7,941 nucleotides of DNA, taken from assembly GCA_002351955.1 (NCBI GenBank), contig DEHO01000042.1, positions 1,574-9,514 on the forward strand, in the 5' to 3' direction. The DNA comes from Flavobacteriales bacterium UBA2798. GTDB lineage: Bacteria; Bacteroidota; Bacteroidia; Flavobacteriales_D; UBA2798. Positions 5,336 to 7,941 of the stretch are shown here, one piece after another. Below the pieces are notes generated by a model, which was not told the DNA's origin, did no database searches, and saw only the letters and a program-made list of their open reading frames with translations. How positions within the stretch are numbered: position 1 is the stretch's first letter; the number at the start of each line of letters is the position of its first letter. A program made the translations under genes and the position numbers.

Positions 5336-7941
5336 ATGAAGATATCACTCTACTCCCCTTTCAAGCGATTCCTTCTTAGCGTATCATTATTATTCATCTC
5401 GGTGTACGCGCAATCTCAGGGGCAGAATTACAACTGGCATTTTGGTGCTGGTTTACGCCTTAATTTTCCGGGAAGTGTTGGCCCTATTTTCCTTACGGGA
5501 TCTGCGCTTGGAACGGAAGAAGGGTGTGCCAGTATTTCTGATGCCGCAGGAAATCTTCTTTTTTACACCGACGGAAAATTTGTCTGGAATCAGAATAACA
5601 TTCAAATGCCAAACGGATTCGGATTGCTTGGAGGAATTTCAGGTTCATCCAGTCAGGCAGCTATTATTGTTCCGCAACCCGGTTCCTCAACCATGTATTA
5701 CATTTTTACCGTAGACGAAGACGGTGGCGCTGGTGGATTTCGCTATTCGATAGTTGACATGAGTCTGAATACCGGATTAGGTGATGTGGTAACAAAGAAC
5801 GTTCTGATCCATACACCATCCTGCGAAAAAATTGCAGCAACCTATCATTGCAATGGAACTGATGTATGGATTGTCACACATGATCTAAACTCCAATCAAT
5901 ACAGAGCAGTGCTTCTCACAGCAGGAGGCGTTGGTGCACCGGTGGTAAGTGCATTGGGTCCTGTTATCGGTTCAACACTGGGAGCATCCGGAGCCGGGTG
6001 TTTAAAATTTTCGCACGACGGAACGAAAGCCGTTATCACCAATATGATAAATCCGGGCTTGCTGGATCTCATCGACTTTGATAATTCCACAGGAACATTT
6101 TCCAACCGTCGTGCTCTGTATACTCCTGCCGAACAAGACGGTTTATACGGTATTGAATTTTCTCCAAACAATCAGTTGGTCTACATCAGTAATCATGATA
6201 TTGACGAAGTTCATCAATACGATATCAGTTCGGGCGTTGCAGCAAGCATTTTAGCATCACGAACTGTACTGGGAACAACATCGGTTGGAGGAAACTTCGG
6301 ACAAATCCAGATTGGTCCAGATGGAAAAATTTACTTCATCCAAACACGCACAACATTTGTAGGATGCATTCAATCTCCAAATGTTGCAGGTGCAGGATGT
6401 AACTGGACTGAATTGTATTACGACACCGATCCCCTTGCCACAGGTTTGTACGATATCCGTTTTGGATTACCCAGTCAGCTCACCTATATTCCAACACAAT
6501 TTTCGTATCCCACCAATTCCTATTGCCAAAGCGATCCTGCTATTCCTGCACCATCATTTGTTTCAACTTATCCGGTAACCGGAACATTTACATCGAGTCC
6601 GGCAGGATTGTCCATAAATCCTACAACAGGAGTCATTCAATTGAGCACCTCCGCTGCCGGTACATATACCATCCGATATACTGCAGCTGTTGCTTCATCC
6701 TGTGTTTCTCCTTTCTACAGCGAATTTACACTTACGGTTTTACCGGCACCGGTAGTAAATATCACAGGAGACAATACCGTATGTGAAAATGTAAATGTAG
6801 TTCTTACTGCAAGCGGAGGAACCTCCTATTCATGGACCGGTCCAAGCTGGCAAGGCGGTGGAGCAAATTCATCATCAGCAACACTTACCAATCCCGGAAA
6901 CGCCACACTGGGACAAAGCAATGAAGGTTGGTATTACGTCAATGTATCAGGAGGAGGCTGCACATCGCGCGACAGTATTTTTATTGATATTCTCGCTGTA
7001 CCAAGTGTATCGATAAGCAATATTCCAACAGCATGCACCAACGATCTTACTGCAACAATCAATAGTTCGAACGGAGGAATTTCCGGATACGAATGGACCA
7101 GCAACGGAATCCCGCCTGTTTTGGGAACGAATTCCACTTTAAGCTACAATCCGTTTGCTCCGGATCAGATTGTTGTTACTGTAACGGATAATGAAGGTTG
7201 TATTGGAAGTGCTTCTCTGGTGGTTAATCCAATTTCTCCTTTAAACATTTCGTATTCCGGCGGACCATTTTGCACCAACGGAACACCGATACCTGTTTCA
7301 CTTACCGGAACTCCCGGAGGAACCTATACCACAACAATGGGATTAACGATCAATTCAACAACGGGAGAAATCGCACCAACAACATCCACGCCCGGAACAT
7401 ACACGGTTACCTACACACAGGGAGTTTGCTCAACGACAACCAATGTTACTATTAATGCTGCACCCACTGCCACACTAGTTTATCCATCTGCAACTATTTG
7501 CGGACTTGCAACAAGTTTTATACCGAGCAACAGCGGAACACCCGGTGGAGTATTTTCTTCAACGGCAGGTGTAACACTAAATACAAGTACTGGTGTAATT
7601 AATCCCTCTACATCTACACCGGGAACCTATACTATTACCTATACCATTGCAGCAAGTGGATCATGTCCTTCAGTAAGCGATCAGTTCACCGTTACTATTG
7701 ACGCTCCTACCACTCCTGTTGTGAGCTTTTCGTTTGATCCTTCCTATTGTACCAGCGCAACAAATCCACTTCCGGTTTTAGCGGTAGGATTTACAAGTGG
7801 GGGAACATTCAGTTCAAGTGCAGGAATTAGCATCAATGCAAGCACAGGATTGATTGATCTGGCAGCATCAACAGCAGGGACCTACTCAATTACCTATTCT
7901 GTTTCCGCAAGTTCACCTTGTATTGCTGCAGGAACATTTTC
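5336..7941 (+). CDS. Secreted modular protein: signal peptide, beta-propeller-like domain, Ig-like repeats (3' end outside window; probable T9SS cargo)
   Basis: The frame is open from ATG 5336 to the window end (868 codons plus two bases) with no stop. Residues 1-25 form a signal peptide: basic start, hydrophobic LLSVSLLFISV, cleavage expected after VYA. Residues about 32-385 resemble an N-terminal domain I recall from Bacteroidota type B T9SS proteins, with YNWHFGAGLRLNF, EEGCASISDAAGNLLFYTDG, VWNQNNIQMPNG, SSSQAAIIVPQPG and YYIFTVD. Propeller-blade motifs follow: FSHDG at 225, FSPNN at 275, IGPDGKIYFI at 326. From 396 on there are repeat 1 (396-472), Ig/PKD-like modules A (473-556, SYSWTGP, GWYYVNVSGGGC) and B (557-635, YEWTSNG, VTVTDNEGC), then repeats 2-4 (645 onward). 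It is rich in Gly, Ser and Thr with paired cysteines, as expected for a surface protein. A CHU_C-type sorting domain would be expected downstream. No Shine-Dalgarno site; CTCTCTCT directly precedes the ATG. The role is unknown; adhesion or gliding-related surface function is inference. Confidence 0.9.
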   Translation, partial: MKISLYSPFKRFLLSVSLLFISVYAQSQGQNYNWHFGAGLRLNFPGSVGPIFLTGSALGTEEGCASISDAAGNLLFYTDGKFVWNQNNIQMPNGFGLLGGISGSSSQAAIIVPQPGSSTMYYIFTVDEDGGAGGFRYSIVDMSLNTGLGDVVTKNVLIHTPSCEKIAATYHCNGTDVWIVTHDLNSNQYRAVLLTAGGVGAPVVSALGPVIGSTLGASGAGCLKFSHDGTKAVITNMINPGLLDLIDFDNSTGTFSNRRALYTPAEQDGLYGIEFSPNNQLVYISNHDIDEVHQYDISSGVAASILASRTVLGTTSVGGNFGQIQIGPDGKIYFIQTRTTFVGCIQSPNVAGAGCNWTELYYDTDPLATGLYDIRFGLPSQLTYIPTQFSYPTNSYCQSDPAIPAPSFVSTYPVTGTFTSSPAGLSINPTTGVIQLSTSAAGTYTIRYTAAVASSCVSPFYSEFTLTVLPAPVVNITGDNTVCENVNVVLTASGGTSYSWTGPSWQGGGANSSSATLTNPGNATLGQSNEGWYYVNVSGGGCTSRDSIFIDILAVPSVSISNIPTACTNDLTATINSSNGGISGYEWTSNGIPPVLGTNSTLSYNPFAPDQIVVTVTDNEGCIGSASLVVNPISPLNISYSGGPFCTNGTPIPVSLTGTPGGTYTTTMGLTINSTTGEIAPTTSTPGTYTVTYTQGVCSTTTNVTINAAPTATLVYPSATICGLATSFIPSNSGTPGGVFSSTAGVTLNTSTGVINPSTSTPGTYTITYTIAASGSCPSVSDQFTVTIDAPTTPVVSFSFDPSYCTSATNPLPVLAVGFTSGGTFSSSAGISINASTGLIDLAASTAGTYSITYSVSASSPCIAAGTF
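6521..7941 (+). repeat. Degenerate 65-80-residue protein repeats within the secreted protein
   Basis: Four copies share the pattern: C near the start, then P, GG-x-F/Y-S/T-S, G-x-x-I/L-N-x-x-TG-x-I, and S-T/A-x-GTY-T-I/V-x-Y. They span 6521-6751, 7268-7465, 7496-7708 and 7745 to the window end, with the GTYTITYT-like core at residues 442, 687, 763 and 848. Copy 3 reads GGVFSSTAGVTLNTSTGVIN and copy 4 GGTFSSSAGISINASTGLID. Copies 2-4 are consecutive; copy 1 is separated from them by two different Ig-like modules. The DNA of the copies has diverged well beyond simple tandem duplication, so the array is old. Copy 4 is cut by the window end and more may follow. Confidence 0.82.

Noticed and set aside
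5442..5714. 90-codon plus-strand frame, and similar small frames at 6381-6578, 6523-6786 and 7270-7455
   Set aside because: All lie in other phases of the 868-codon secreted-protein frame, which has a signal peptide and recognisable domains; these are shadows.
5896..6171. 91-codon minus-strand frame, and another at 6934-7137
   Set aside because: Antisense to the secreted-protein gene, with no family resemblance and no plausible start context.

Overview
The window looks like a chromosomal segment from a member of the Bacteroidota, most likely the Flavobacteriales or a related order. Three things suggest this. Promoter-like boxes of the Bacteroidota TTTG / TAnnTTTG type lie just upstream of genes. 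No gene has a convincing Shine-Dalgarno site at normal spacing. The last gene encodes a secreted modular protein with an N-terminal domain typical of type IX secretion (T9SS) cargo of this phylum. No RNA gene, insertion sequence, CRISPR array or phage gene was seen.

Left part (1-1185): the last 22 codons of an unidentified gene, then trhO, a rhodanese-family tRNA U34 hydroxylase. Its likely start is the second in-frame ATG (109), because a near-perfect -7 promoter box lies inside the longer reading frame.

Centre (1186-3780): a tyrosine catabolism pair on the plus strand, hmgA (homogentisate 1,2-dioxygenase) then hpd (4-hydroxyphenylpyruvate dioxygenase). They catalyse consecutive steps: Hpd makes homogentisate and HmgA opens its ring. 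The 178-base leader before hmgA holds one strong and one weaker promoter candidate, plus a 9-base direct repeat over the -33 region of the stronger one. A perfect 15-bp hairpin with a T-rich tail ends the unit.

Right centre (3759-5171, minus strand): a 470-residue all-helical cytoplasmic protein of unknown function. It converges on hpd, and its last codons and stop lie inside the hpd terminator hairpin. A 164-base AT-rich divergent region with an inverted repeat and a tandem octamer separates it from the next gene.

Right (5336-7941, plus strand): an open frame of 868 codons that is still open at the window edge and has no stop here. It encodes a signal peptide, a beta-propeller-like domain and a series of Ig-like modules and glycine/serine/threonine-rich repeats. 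The missing C-terminus would be expected to carry a T9SS sorting domain.

The genes are mostly recognisable housekeeping or catabolic functions plus one surface or secreted protein. I see no clear sign of a new multi-gene system. The least explained items are the minus-strand helical protein, the hmgA leader and the modular secreted protein.
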